Positions 1 to 10,249 of a stretch of DNA of 64,000 bases are shown here, in pieces (position 1 is the stretch's first letter; each line of letters opens with the position of its first letter). Origin of the DNA: Panagrolaimus kolymaensis. Taxonomy: Eukaryota; Nematoda; Chromadorea; Rhabditida; Panagrolaimidae. The stretch spans positions 2,914,001 to 2,978,000 of the forward strand of contig JAJQJQ010000008.1 of the NCBI GenBank assembly GCA_028622995.1, read 5' to 3'. Made by a program: the position numbers and the translations under genes. The notes beneath the pieces were generated by a model that worked only from the letters and a program-made list of their open reading frames with translations, was not told the DNA's origin and searched no databases.

Positions 1-1193
1 TTTCAATTAAATTCGGTTTTATTTTACCCTTGATAAAAACTAAAAGGAAAAAAAATTTTAAACTCAAAAATTGGTAAAAGCAAAACCTTTATAAACTGTA
101 GCAATTGAACCTCTCCCCAAAACGGTATTAAAATCAATAATAACATTTTTAGGATCCAATTGCTTTGTTAACCTCTCGTCATGCGAAAGTTTAACTTCCA
201 AAGGCGATAATTCCATTTTGACTTTTATTGTTTCTTGTAATTTTTCAAACATTTTTTGTTGGTATCTTTTTCTTAAAAAATACAAAATTATAATTGTTGC
301 AAAAGCAAGGAATGCAATTAAAACAGCTCCAATAATCCACCATTTTACAGATGATTCAGAATTATTTGGGATTTTTGTTGTTGTGGAGGAAGAAATTGTT
401 GTAGCATCATCAATCGTTATCATGGAAGAAGTTTTCAGGGTGGTAATATCAAAGGGTGTTATGGAATTAGTTGATTGTGTTGTTTCAAGTGATGTCATAG
501 ATGTTGTTGTAACTGATTCAGTTACTTTTGTTGTTATAGGTGATATTGATGATGAACCGTAATGCAAACCATTGGCCGAAGTAATTATTTCAGTTGTATC
601 GAACGGTTTTATGGAAGTAAATTCGTTTGTAACTTTTTTTGTTATTTCTGTCGAAGGTGGAGGTATTGTAGAAGTGTCTAAATCGGGCAACATCAAAAAT
701 TCGCAAGAAAATGGGTTACTGAATGTACAATCTCTTGCCATCCAAAATCCATCTATCAATGTCATAACAGCACAAAAGCCTCCAAAATTTGGAGGTTGAC
801 GTTTCCAATTATTATAACCAAAAGGAGTTCCATCCATCCATTTCCAAATTGCATCATGATTTGTATTATTTGAACCCAGCCAAATTTCGGTATTATTTAA
901 TTCGTTCTTATCACCAAAATATTTTTTCGCGCTTTCTAAAACCGCGATTCATAAAAACATTTTATTATGATTATTTACTTACCAAAAAAAATTTTATTTT
1001 CACCCTCGCTGTGTATTGAAACCAAATATCCACCTAAATTATTGCAAGAATATTCAGCGAGAGAAAAATGTGTGGAGTTAGTAGAAAAAGAATAACATTT
1101 AGAAGTTCCAAGGAGCTCAATAGTATTATTTGGGCAATAATCACATAAAACTTTGAAAACCAATAGCATGAAAATAAACAATACAAAAAGCAT
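1..1193 (-). CDS. C-type lectin receptor kinase, 5' part (continues off the left edge)
   Basis: Probable single-pass receptor kinase with a carbohydrate-binding-type ectodomain; acts at the cell surface by inference. Exon 1 (983-1193) gives a hydrophobic signal peptide (MLFVLFIFMLLVFKVLC) and the start of a C-type lectin fold with CPNN..., ECY-like and YSCNNLGGYLVSI motifs. A 47-bp intron (936-982) follows. Exon 2 (from 935 down) finishes the lectin domain (EIWLGSNN, WKWMDG, FCAVM...W...DC, FSCEF), then a long Thr/Ser-rich stalk with TTTT-type runs, one transmembrane helix (WWIIGAVLIAFLAFATIII) with a basic stop-transfer, and the start of a protein kinase domain: VLGRGSIATVYKG is a glycine-rich loop (third Gly replaced by Ala). 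A likely intron near 45-97 leads into FIKGKIKPNLIE at the edge. I chose the ATG at 1193 because it directly precedes the signal peptide. Kinase class (tyrosine or serine/threonine) cannot be told from what is present. Confidence 0.8.
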
Positions 1194-1506
1194 TTTTTTC
1201 AATTTTATGATATGAAAAATTTTTTTCCAAAAAGTTACTTTTATTTGTGATGTTATTTTTTTTTATCTAATGTGTTAATGACAGTTGTTGTAAAAAAATC
1301 TAAAATCAATGGCTTAAGTTGCTTTAAAAAAACACAATTTTTGCTTCTATCATATTTCCTCAATGTATGTATTGGAGAAAAAAAAATGCTACACCCTTAA
1401 TAGCATTTAATCTACAAACATAAAAGTCTTTTCAAAAAAAGAGTTGTGTTTTGATGAATGAAAATAATCTTTTTATCTTAAGTAAAAGAGTAACAAAAAA
1501 CAAATA
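1194..1506. other. Intergenic, upstream of the lectin kinase
   Basis: A+T-rich sequence between the lectin-kinase start and a gene relic. I see no coding segment or obvious promoter element. Confidence 0.4.
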
Positions 1507-1960
1507 ATGAAATTATTCAATCACCTCTCAATTTTTTTTATTAATAAAATTATTGGACGAAGCTTTAGTGAAGTAAAAATTTATGAAAATTGGATTTTTA
1601 AAATGTATACAGATTTTATCAGAAATTATGCCACCAACACAAGGTTTTTTATTAGAAATATTAATAAAAAAAATTTCCAAATTTTTGACCTAAAAAAATA
1701 AAAAAAGATGTTAGAAAATTATAAAAATCACACATTTATCATTTTAAGATGGCAAAAGTTGAATTTCTCCATTTTTTATAATTTATATACATTTTTTTTA
1801 CATAAAACAATCTTTGCTTTTATTGTAGAATCGATGAAATGTTTAAAGGTAATTCAGAAGATTTCGTGAAACGATGATCTTTTTTGGTGCAGGGAAAACA
1901 TTATCTTCCTTCGATAAAGGCAATGATGTTAGTTAGAGAGGAATCATTTTAGTGAAGCTC
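1507..1960. pseudogene. Relic of Hsp70-like family: type A piece (+) abutting type B piece (-)
   Basis: Two decayed pieces lie back to back. At about 1537-1605 on the plus strand the translation IIGRSFSEVKIYENWIFK matches the ATPase-domain segment RIIGKKFEDIKTDENWPFK of the type A gene just downstream. At about 1628-1930 the DNA instead matches, in the minus orientation, exons 3 and 2 of the type B gene near 10.7 kb: both share tgccaccaacaca(a/t)gg, the gacctaaaaa/gtcctataaa intron border, and attttctataattt and cataaaa(t/c)(g/a)a(t/t)ctttgctttt blocks in the same order. No open frame survives. Seen by direct comparison of the nucleotide text; the exact ends are uncertain. Confidence 0.6.
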
Positions 1961-2393
1961 AAAAAATTAAAATTTCATGGAATCTAGAAATAACCATTCT
2001 ACAGGGGTCCTTGAAAGAAAGAAATAATTGTGTCCTTCAATAACCATTGTCATTAATTTAAAAAGTTCAACTATGATTAGATTCTTTTTTTAATTTATTT
2101 TCATTTTTTTCTCAAAAAAATTATTATGCCTTGTTTTTTATTATCGAATTTATATATTATGGATATTTTTTTTACTCAATGACGTCACATGTTTAATATA
2201 ATTTAAGATAAAATGCAAGCATGAAATTTATTGGGATGATTTGAAAGCATTCATTCTACCGCCTTTTTTTCATGCTTGCTTTTAACTCAATTCATTTTAT
2301 GTTCCTCACAAATCAATTTTTTGATAAGAAAGACAGCATTTCAAACAATTTATTATTGATTGCTTTTTTGTGCGTAGTTGTGTTTTTTTCGAA
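1961..2393. other. Intergenic, upstream of type A gene 1
   Basis: A+T-rich spacer ending in T-rich tracts immediately before the start codon at 2394. No recognisable promoter element or coding segment. Confidence 0.35.
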
Positions 2394-4769
2394 ATGGTTT
2401 TTCATGTTGGTATTAATCCAGAAGATGGGGAAGTTACAGCCTATAACGAAGAGACTCAAAAAACACTTAATTTTTTTGTTACTGAAGGTATGAGACGTTT
2501 ATTTCTTTATTCATTTTTTGACGTTTTAGTGCTTTCCTTATTTTTTATTGGTGATGTTGAGGCAATGTTTATAGAAATTAATACAGAATTAAATGGTAAA
2601 ATTGGATGCACTTGTATTTATTTGGATCAGTATTATAGAACAGATATTCGTAAAAAATTTATTGAAAAGGGAATATTACATGGATTTCGAGATATTCAAA
2701 TTGTTGATAAATTCACTTTAATATATTTTGATCGTATTTTCCAAGCAAATCTTCAACTAAATACATATGATTTAATTTGGATAATTATTAAAGAAGACTT
2801 TTTAAACAAGAATTGTTATATATGGGAAAGATTAAATTCAAAAGCTAGGCTATTAACATTTGATTCTATTTCTAACATTTTTAAAGAAAATTTTTTAACG
2901 GTGAAAACTAAATATGGAATTGATAAAAATCCAAATTTAATTATATATGATAATGCAGGAACAAAAATTGCCGAACAAGCACCAGCTGAATGCAAAACAC
3001 TGTATATTTCGAACTCTTTAAAAAAATCAGAAACAGCTTTAATAAAAGCACGGATAATGGCAAAAGATTCTGAAGTTTTGCAATGTGACGCTTATGTTCA
3101 TCTTGAATGGGAGTCGGAAGTTAAAATTAATGGAAAGAAATATTGGGAGATATATGGAAACCCTTCTTTACCAATATATCGATCCATTACAATGAAATTT
3201 GATGAAAATGATAAAATATTGAAAGTAAGCTATAACAAAAAAAATTCGTATAATTTTTCTAGGTCTCTGCTGGCGACATTGTCCATAAATTTTATGAAGA
3301 AAAAATACATGTTACTGCTGAAATGAGACAAAGTGAGGGGCATCTATTTAACTTTTTAATAGATGAAAATGGCATATGTTCAGTAGAGCTTTCGCCAATC
3401 GAAAAAACAGTACAAAATTTAGAATATTGTGTAAAACATTTATATTCCGAAAATGTTGATGAGGAAAAGGTACAAATTTTGATTAAATTTGTTTACAAGC
3501 ATACTTAATTTAGCAATTATATCTTATACCTCAAAAAGCTAAAGTTCCTATTGAAGTTATTCAAGTCGTTGGAATCGACCTTGGAACATCACGATGTTAT
3601 GCGGCTGTCAAGCGACGTAATGGAATCGAAACCGTTGTTCTCGATAATACCGGTGAAAGGCAACTACCCTCATATATTTCATTCGATGAAGAAAATCCAA
3701 AATGTGGACAATTGGTTGTAAATCGACTTCAAAATTTTGCAAAGTCAACGGCTTTTGATATAAAAAGAATTATTGGAAAAAAATTTGAAGACATAAAAAC
3801 TGATGAAAATTGGCCATTCAAAGTCATAAATGTTGAAGATAAAATAAAAATTCAAATCCAAGACCCAAATGGTGTTTTAGAAAAGCATCCAGAAGAAATA
3901 TCAGCGGTGTTACTAAAACATATAAAACAAAAAGTTGAAGAATTCCAAGGAAAAGAAATAAATGTAATTGTTATAACTGTGCCTGCTGCATTCACAGAAG
4001 AACAGAAAGTTGCAACTCGTGTAGCAGGGCTTTTACAAGGTTGGAAAAAAGTACATTTGTTGCTTGAACCTGTAGCTGCATCCATTGCTTATTTTATTGA
4101 TCGACCTCTTCCAAAAAATTCATATATTTTGGTATTCGATCTTGGAGGAGGGACGTTGGATGTTTGTATCTTTAAAGTTATGAACAAAAAGTTAGAAATT
4201 ATTGGTAACGCAGGTGATACAAATTTGGGTGGCAGGAATTTTGATAACCTTTTAATTAAACATTTTGATACTGTTTTAAAAATCGAATATGGAATCGACG
4301 TGAATGCAACTGATAAATTGAAATATCGATTAATGCAAAAATCCATGGAAATTAAACATACTTTATCAGCTCAGCTTGAAGAAAAGTAAAATAATTTTGA
4401 ATATTTACAATTTTATAACCTAAATTATTTTACAGCATAGATGTGAGTGATTTTAGTTCAATCTCTGATTCTTTTATCGAAATCACAAGATCTGAATTCG
4501 AAAAAATGGCACAAAATCATTTAAAGAAAATAAAATCTGTTATTGAAGAAAGTTTATCAATTACAGATTTAAACCCGAATCAAATAAGCAAGGTATTATT
4601 GGTTGGTGGAGCATGCCGAATGCCAATGATTCAAAACTTGCTAAAAGAAATATTCGTTGAATCTGAACATTGTTGCGAAGAAAATCCTGATGAGGTTGTG
4701 GCCATCGGAGCTGCATATTATGCATATAATTTGAGTTCAGATGCTCAAAAGAATTGTTCAGTTATATAA
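2394..4769 (+). CDS. Tandem Hsp70-like protein, type A gene 1 (733 aa, CaaX end)
   Basis: Five exons (2394-2487, 2530-3224, 3263-3469, 3514-4385, 4436-4769) join in frame to 733 aa. Residues 1-260 form a degenerate Hsp70-like ATPase fold: HVGINPEDGEVTAYNE sits where phosphate-1 (IDLGTTYSC) should be, and NPNLIIYD...ALIKARIMAKD aligns with the VGG...NPDEAVAYGAA region, but no nucleotide-binding residue is kept. Residues 260-345 resemble substrate-binding-beta strands (FLIDENGICSVEL for EVTFDIDANGIL). From about residue 350 a near-canonical ATPase domain follows: VVGIDLGTSRC, FDIKRIIGK (catalytic Lys), LEPVAASIAY (catalytic Glu), FDLGGGTLDV at about 539-548 (both Asp kept), GDTNLGGR, LLVGGACRMP, NPDEVVAIGAA. 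The protein stops about 15 residues later with no C-terminal substrate-binding domain, ending KNCSVI, a CaaX-like sequence. ATP binding by the second domain is likely; client binding is unknown. Confidence 0.85.
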
Positions 4770-5634
4770 TTTAACAAAGTTTCGTTTTAACTGTTTCTTT
4801 TTCTTACACTTTCTCATTTACTATCTTGCATTACACAGATGTTTTTAAAACTTCTTTATTAGAACTAGTAATAATGCTAATATGTAAATACAATAAACAA
4901 TAAATCAAATTCGTTTTGTGATCAAGCATTTTTTTAGTTCTTCAAATGCAAACCCATAGTTTTTTCTATTTAACATTTCAAATGGAGTTCCACTATTTTA
5001 CATTAAATTACCGAAGAAGAAACCACACTTTAAATGATTTAACGATCACAATTTCACAAAAAATTGGAAATAAAAATAAAAAATTAAATAAATAATTTAA
5101 GAAAAGTAAAGCAAATGCAAGAGATATCACAAGCTTTTTCCTTACAAAAAATAAAAAAAGATATAGATAAAATATTCAAAAAAAAGAAGGCAAAAAAATA
5201 TGAAAGAATCAATAAAACTCATTGCATCAGCTTCCTTTTATATATGTTTATTTTGTTTTTGATAAATATCATTTATCTAAAGGCTATAGAACTTTTGATA
5301 AACAAATTTTTTCTATGCCTATGTGCGCCACATTTGGTCAATTTCACTAAATATTATGGACAGAACCTGATGGTGAGATGCGTGCATGCCCTCATTATCG
5401 CGATATGGCACAAAAAATTGTTCATTTTCTATGGCCAATAATGAAGACGGGACATGTTAGGAATTAAAAAGAAAGTCATTTAAATGGATAAAGCACAACA
5501 AAAAATGTAGTGTTTTAAGTTTGCAATTAAAAACCAAATTAGTCTAATAAGAAAAATGTAAAATATGCTCTTTCTCCATTTCCATTGCTTCAAACAATAT
5601 GAATTCATAAAAAAATGAAGAATTTTTTTTGTTA
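4770..5634. other. Intergenic
   Basis: Spacer between type A gene 1 and the mariner-like foldback. The 108-codon open frame at 5115-5441 has low-complexity Lys/Phe/Leu composition and no paralogue in the window, so I do not call it a gene. Nothing else seen. Confidence 0.4.
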
Positions 5635-6859
5635 TTGGGTTGTTCGGAAAGTTCGCACCGCGATAAATTTGGTTGGCTAAGCATGGGTATGAAGGCTTTT
5701 AAAATGAGGTTTGCGGGTGGTTAGAGACCCAATAAATGGGCTTCCGACGAGTGAAACAGGTTTAGATACTAGGTGGATAATTTTGGAGTTCTGAGCCATT
5801 TAATGATTAAAATGCCAATTCTCAACCGAACAGACTCTTAATTCGTCTTTGAAAATTTGAATTTGATTTGAAATCGCTAAAAAAACATTAAATTCAACCT
5901 TTTTACATATTAGTTAACAAATAAATATCCATATCCTTGAAAGAAATCAACATTTTTTTAGCCATCTTTAGCTAAGATGGAGCAACATGGCTATGTTGCT
6001 AAAAAATGAATGTTTCGCCGATATTTTTTTATTTTTTTTGTTGCTATATTTAGCATTTTTATTGTGTTTAATAATTATTACAAAAGTTTCAAATCAAATC
6101 TTTGTCAATAATCTTATTTTGGATAGCCAATTTGGTGTATCCACCAAATATAGCTATTTGGTGGATGTTTCATTGTAAAAATGAACGTCCATTTTTAAGG
6201 CTATTTCCAGCTATTTTTAGCTATTTTCCTGCTATAAATAGAGGCTTTTTAGCATAAAAATAGTTAAAAATAGTCAAAGAGAAGAAATGATAAAACAATA
6301 AATGAACCATACCTTTTTATCTCTATATGGCTCAATGTAGCTATATTTGGTGGATACACCAAATTGGCTATCCAAAATAAGATTATTGACAAAGATTTGA
6401 TTTGAAACTTTTGAAATAATTATTAAACACAATAAAAATGCTAAATATAGCAACAAAAAAAATAAAAAAATATCGGCGAAACATTCATTTTTTAGCAACA
6501 TAGCCATGTTGCTCCATCTTAGCTAAAGATGGCTAAAAAAATGTTGATTTCTTTCAAGGATATGGATATTTATTTGTTAACTAATATGTAAAAAGGTTGA
6601 ATTTAATGTTTTTTTAGCGATTTCAAATCAAATTCAAATTTTCAAAGACGAATTAAGAGTCTGTTCGGTTGAGAATTGGCATTTTAATCATTAAATGGCT
6701 AAGAACTCCAAAATTATCCACATAGTATCTAAACCTGTTTCACTCGTCGGAAGCCCATTTATTGGGTCTCTAACCACCCGCAAACCTCATTTTAAAAGCC
6801 TTCATACCCATGCTTAGCCAACCAAATTTATCGCGGTGCGAACTTTCCGAACAACCCAA
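5635..6859. mobile_element. Mariner-like foldback MITE, 1225 bp, TA target site
   Basis: The left end TTGGGTTGTTCGGAAAGT is exactly inverted at the right end and flanked by TA on both sides (5633-5634 and 6860-6861), as for Tc1/mariner insertions; the terminal sequence also resembles mariner ends. Two 522-bp arms (5635-6156 and 6338-6859) are almost perfect inverted copies around a 181-bp spacer. Each arm encodes the same meaningless open frame (MAMLLKNECFADIF...), a by-product of the duplication. No transposase is present, so the element is non-autonomous. Transcription across it would give a very long hairpin RNA. Confidence 0.85.
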
Positions 6860-7338
6860 TAATTTTGCTTCGAAAAAAACTAATTTCTTTATAATAACGT
6901 TTTTTGAATATTTGGAAAATTTATTTTCATTTCTTGTAGCATATTTTTTATAAAACGCAAAAAGAATTTTTAACAATAAAATAAACAAATTCATACACCA
7001 TAGTTATTTAAACTTCTGTAGCAACACCTCTTCAAATATTTTTTAATTTTTTTAATTCTTTGCATCGATAATCCAGACTGTATAGTAGGAGCTTGCGACA
7101 TAAAAATTTAACTCACGAAAGCAAAACGTTTTTTATTATACATACTTAAAAGCTAAAAAAAATTCATAATTTCTAGTTACAATTTAATAAAGCAAAAAAT
7201 TAAAATAGTCAAAAATTTAACGAGTTTCACTCTTTAAAAAAACATGAAAACAATTTTTCAATAAGCCAGAATAAATCCAAAAATTTGATGATCGAAAAGA
7301 ATTATTTCCTTCCAAATTTATGAATTTATTAATATAAT
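6860..7338. other. Intergenic
   Basis: A+T-rich spacer; nothing recognised. Confidence 0.35.
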
Positions 7339-7881
7339 TTACTGTAAAGTATATTCATTCTTTCTCGCAATATCATTTAGATCTTCATCGGAAATCATTT
7401 TAGAGGTGTAAAAAATTCCATTTCCATCTGCCGTCATTCCGATAACCAAAAAACCATAAACCAAATTTTCTGATAAGAATCCATTATTTAAATCCATTTG
7501 ATATATTTCAATATCTTTATCCAAATTTGTCGAAGGCGAAAAATGAAGGAATGTTGATCCAAAAATAACAAAATTTTCGTCAGTTATTATATTTTCTAAG
7601 TTATCTGAAGTTAGTGGAACTACTTTATATTTAATTCCAATCGAAGTAACTTTTTCATCAAGGTTTTGAGGAATATTCGCTGGTAAAGAATCCAAAAAAA
7701 TAGCTTTTGCTTTTTCACTATGTTTGTCGAGAGCTTTATTAACTAAATCCTAAAATATTTAAATTTCGATGTATATATTTATAATAAATCGAAAAAAATC
7801 TTAGCTTACCGAAACAAACTCAGGAAGCATAAAATCAGTTAACAAAAAAGTGCGATCACCATTTTTTGTAATTGTAATCAT
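7339..7881 (-). CDS. Unknown protein, 160 aa, two exons
   Basis: I do not recognise this protein. Exon 1 (7810-7881) encodes MITITKNGDRTFLLTDFMLP and exon 2 (7339-7749) the rest; a 60-bp intron with GTAAGC donor and TTTTAG acceptor separates them in frame. The product is acidic and soluble-looking, with no signal peptide, transmembrane segment or cysteine pattern. Repeated IT/FVIFGSTFLHF and YGFLVIGMTADGNGIFYT stretches look like buried beta strands. The start codon is the first ATG after an A+T-rich leader and directly precedes coding-like sequence. The next gene leftwards on either strand is more than 2.5 kb away; the glycine-zipper gene starts on the same strand about 1.3 kb upstream. Real gene by codon quality and splice sites; function unknown. 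Confidence 0.6.
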
Positions 7882-8082
7882 ATTTGTCCTAAAAAACTAA
7901 TATTTTTTCCTCGGCTTTAGAAGAATTTTTTCATAAAGATAATTAAAACCCGATTTTTTACGCATATAAAATAATTTGCATTGAAAATAGCAAAAAAAGA
8001 TTTATTACAAAGTTAGAGGTAGTTATTGTTAATATACAGAATTCAATTAAAATAACCGGAGTGTAAAAATTTTCAAATGATT

Positions 8083-9239
8083 TCAATCTTCGTCGTCACT
8101 TTCATCCGATAGAATTTCTTCTGCTATTCTTTGCGCACCATAACTAGCACCCACACCACCGCTTATTGCACCAGCAATGGATCCAACAAGTCCACCAATG
8201 GCTGCTCCAGGAACAGCTCCAACTCCGCCAAAAGCTGCACCAATGACACCTCCAATCCATGCACCGCCTGAAGCTCCACCCCATCCACCCAAAAACCCGC
8301 CACCCCATCCTCCAGCAACTGATGCACCAGTTTTAATAGTTTTTTTAGGCGTTTTTCCTTTAGCTGTAAAATTTGTAAAAGTAAAAACATTTTATTTTTA
8401 AGAAAATTTTACCAATCCGATGTCTATCTTTGTAAACAGAGTGACCAATTCGACAAGTATCAATGGCAATGGCGAGTGGGAGGAGTACCTTATTAGCTTT
8501 CTAAAAAAAATAAACTCGTTTTTATGAAAAATCCGATTTATAAAAACACTTTACCTGCATGACAGAAGCAGTTTTATCTACTCCTTTACAAAGAGTCAAC
8601 GCGGTATTAGAAATGGGTACATGTGGATCAATCGCTCGGGAAAGAACGGGTTCAATATTAATATGATTATGTTGGCTAAAAAGTTTCATAATCAAAGTTT
8701 AAAACTTTACATTTTGAATTAACGCAAAGGTTTAAAGAGTTTGCAACAAAAAAAACTTACGTTCCAACATGTGGTTTATCAACTCGAACAGCTGGAACTG
8801 AAACTGTTTTACTCCCTGATTTACTTGCTTGTGAGGCTAATTTATCAATTTTGACATTCGTTGCTTTTACCCATTTTGGAGGTCCTGTTGTTACATGTCC
8901 TTTTGTAGTTGGATTGAATTTCGTGTCAACTATGTTTAAGACTGTACTTCCCGAACCTGTGGTAGCTAAAATGGATATTTATTTAAAAAATATCAAAAAA
9001 CTAATAAAAAAAATGAACCTACGTTTGATTTGATATTGTCTTGGAGCAAGACGTCTAGCAGCTGATATCTCTGCAGCTTTCGCCGCGCCCTTCCCAGCTT
9101 TTTTACCAACCTTTTTTACATCATCTCTGAAATCAGATTAAAGAAGAATAAAAATAGTCGATTATAAATATAAAATAAAATATTTTTCTATTAAGGATCG
9201 AAAATAAATAAAAATAAAATCTTACTCTTCGATTGCCAT
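8083..9239 (-). CDS. Glycine-zipper protein, 270 aa, six exons
   Basis: Six exons (9226-9239, 9023-9126, 8761-8965, 8555-8675, 8413-8500, 8083-8363) join to a clean 271-codon frame. The N-terminus is basic and rich in Lys/Ala (KKVGKKAGKGAAKAAEISAA); the middle carries KANKVLLPLAIAIDTCRIG; the C-terminal third is a glycine zipper (GGWGGGFLGGWGGASGGAW, then GxxxG steps such as GAAFGGVGAVPGAAIGG) and ends in an acidic SDESDDED tail. The pattern IDTxRIG...SxAGGWxGG followed by a Gly zipper is, from memory, shared with uncharacterised nematode proteins. Glycine zippers often pack as membrane-inserting helices, so membrane association is possible but not shown. No signal peptide is seen. Confidence 0.7.
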
Positions 9240-10249
9240 TTTATAAATTAAATAATTTCATCAATTTTTTGTTTTGGACAATACTTAAAAAATTATGTTT
9301 TTATTGTGGGAAAAAAATGTGCAGATAAAAAGAAAACTAAAAAAAAAAAAGAAATAAAAAAAATTTAAACGCGCAAAAAATAAACAACTAACAAGGTATT
9401 TTCTTTTTAAACAAATTTATAGCGAAATATGATGATAACTCATAATTTTTTGACACACAATCATAAAGTCAGAGTATTATTTTTTAATGCTCAATAAGTT
9501 TTTTCCTTTTTTTATTATCAAAAAAGCTCGCTTTTTATAGCATTTTAAATCAAAAATTTGGAGAAAGTTTTTGAAAAATCTTATGTCAAAGAAAATTTAA
9601 CGCCACTCTCAACGAACAGTTTTTAAGAGTGAATTATAAAAGAAATTAAATGGAGAAAAAAAATCCTATTAGGGTTGTCATTGACAAAAAAATCGAAATC
9701 ATTGAAAAATTAGCGTAAAACTTTCTGGAGAAAAAAAAGAAAGCTGGTACTATAAATGAAAGCCACTTTTATTTTGTAAAAAATTTATGAGGAAATTCAT
9801 TTTTTATAGTTTGTCCTCTTCGATCAGTTATAAAAAAGGAACAAAAGGCGATTCATTCTCTCTTTGGTTAAAAGACGAACAAAAATGGTACGCACATGCT
9901 TAAAAAAAGAAGACTTGCATCCATATGTATTTATTTGTTCAAGCAAATATTGATTTTATTTCTTTTTTCTCTTGCAATAATGGCGTGATTTTTTAGGTAG
10001 CAAAAAAGAGGGAATAAACAGTGAAAAAATAGGCTGTTTGGGACAATTTTTTCGTCCTCATTAAAAAAATCAAAAAATTTCAAGACAAAAAAATGAGCTG
10101 GAGCATTGTTGAGAGAATTTTCAGAAAAAAACAAGAATCTTTTACTTCTATTTATTGTAAGTTGGTTGTACCTTGCTAAATGAATTTCTGTAAACCATTA
10201 TAATTTTTTTTAACACACAAATAAAATAAAAATAAATAATGGAAAAAAA
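9240..10249. other. Intergenic
   Basis: A+T-rich spacer of about 1 kb between the glycine-zipper gene start and the 3' end of type B gene 1. No paralogue, repeat pair or RNA gene recognised. Confidence 0.35.

Noticed and set aside
5115..5441. Open frame of 108 codons on the plus strand
   Set aside because: Lys-rich then hydrophobic low complexity, no splice partners, no paralogue in the window.
5987..6507. Two matching 63- and 77-codon frames in opposite orientation
   Set aside because: They are mirror images in the arms of the mariner-like foldback; no transposase or other similarity.
8177..8401. Pro/Ala-rich plus-strand frame
   Set aside because: Antisense of the glycine-zipper exon.
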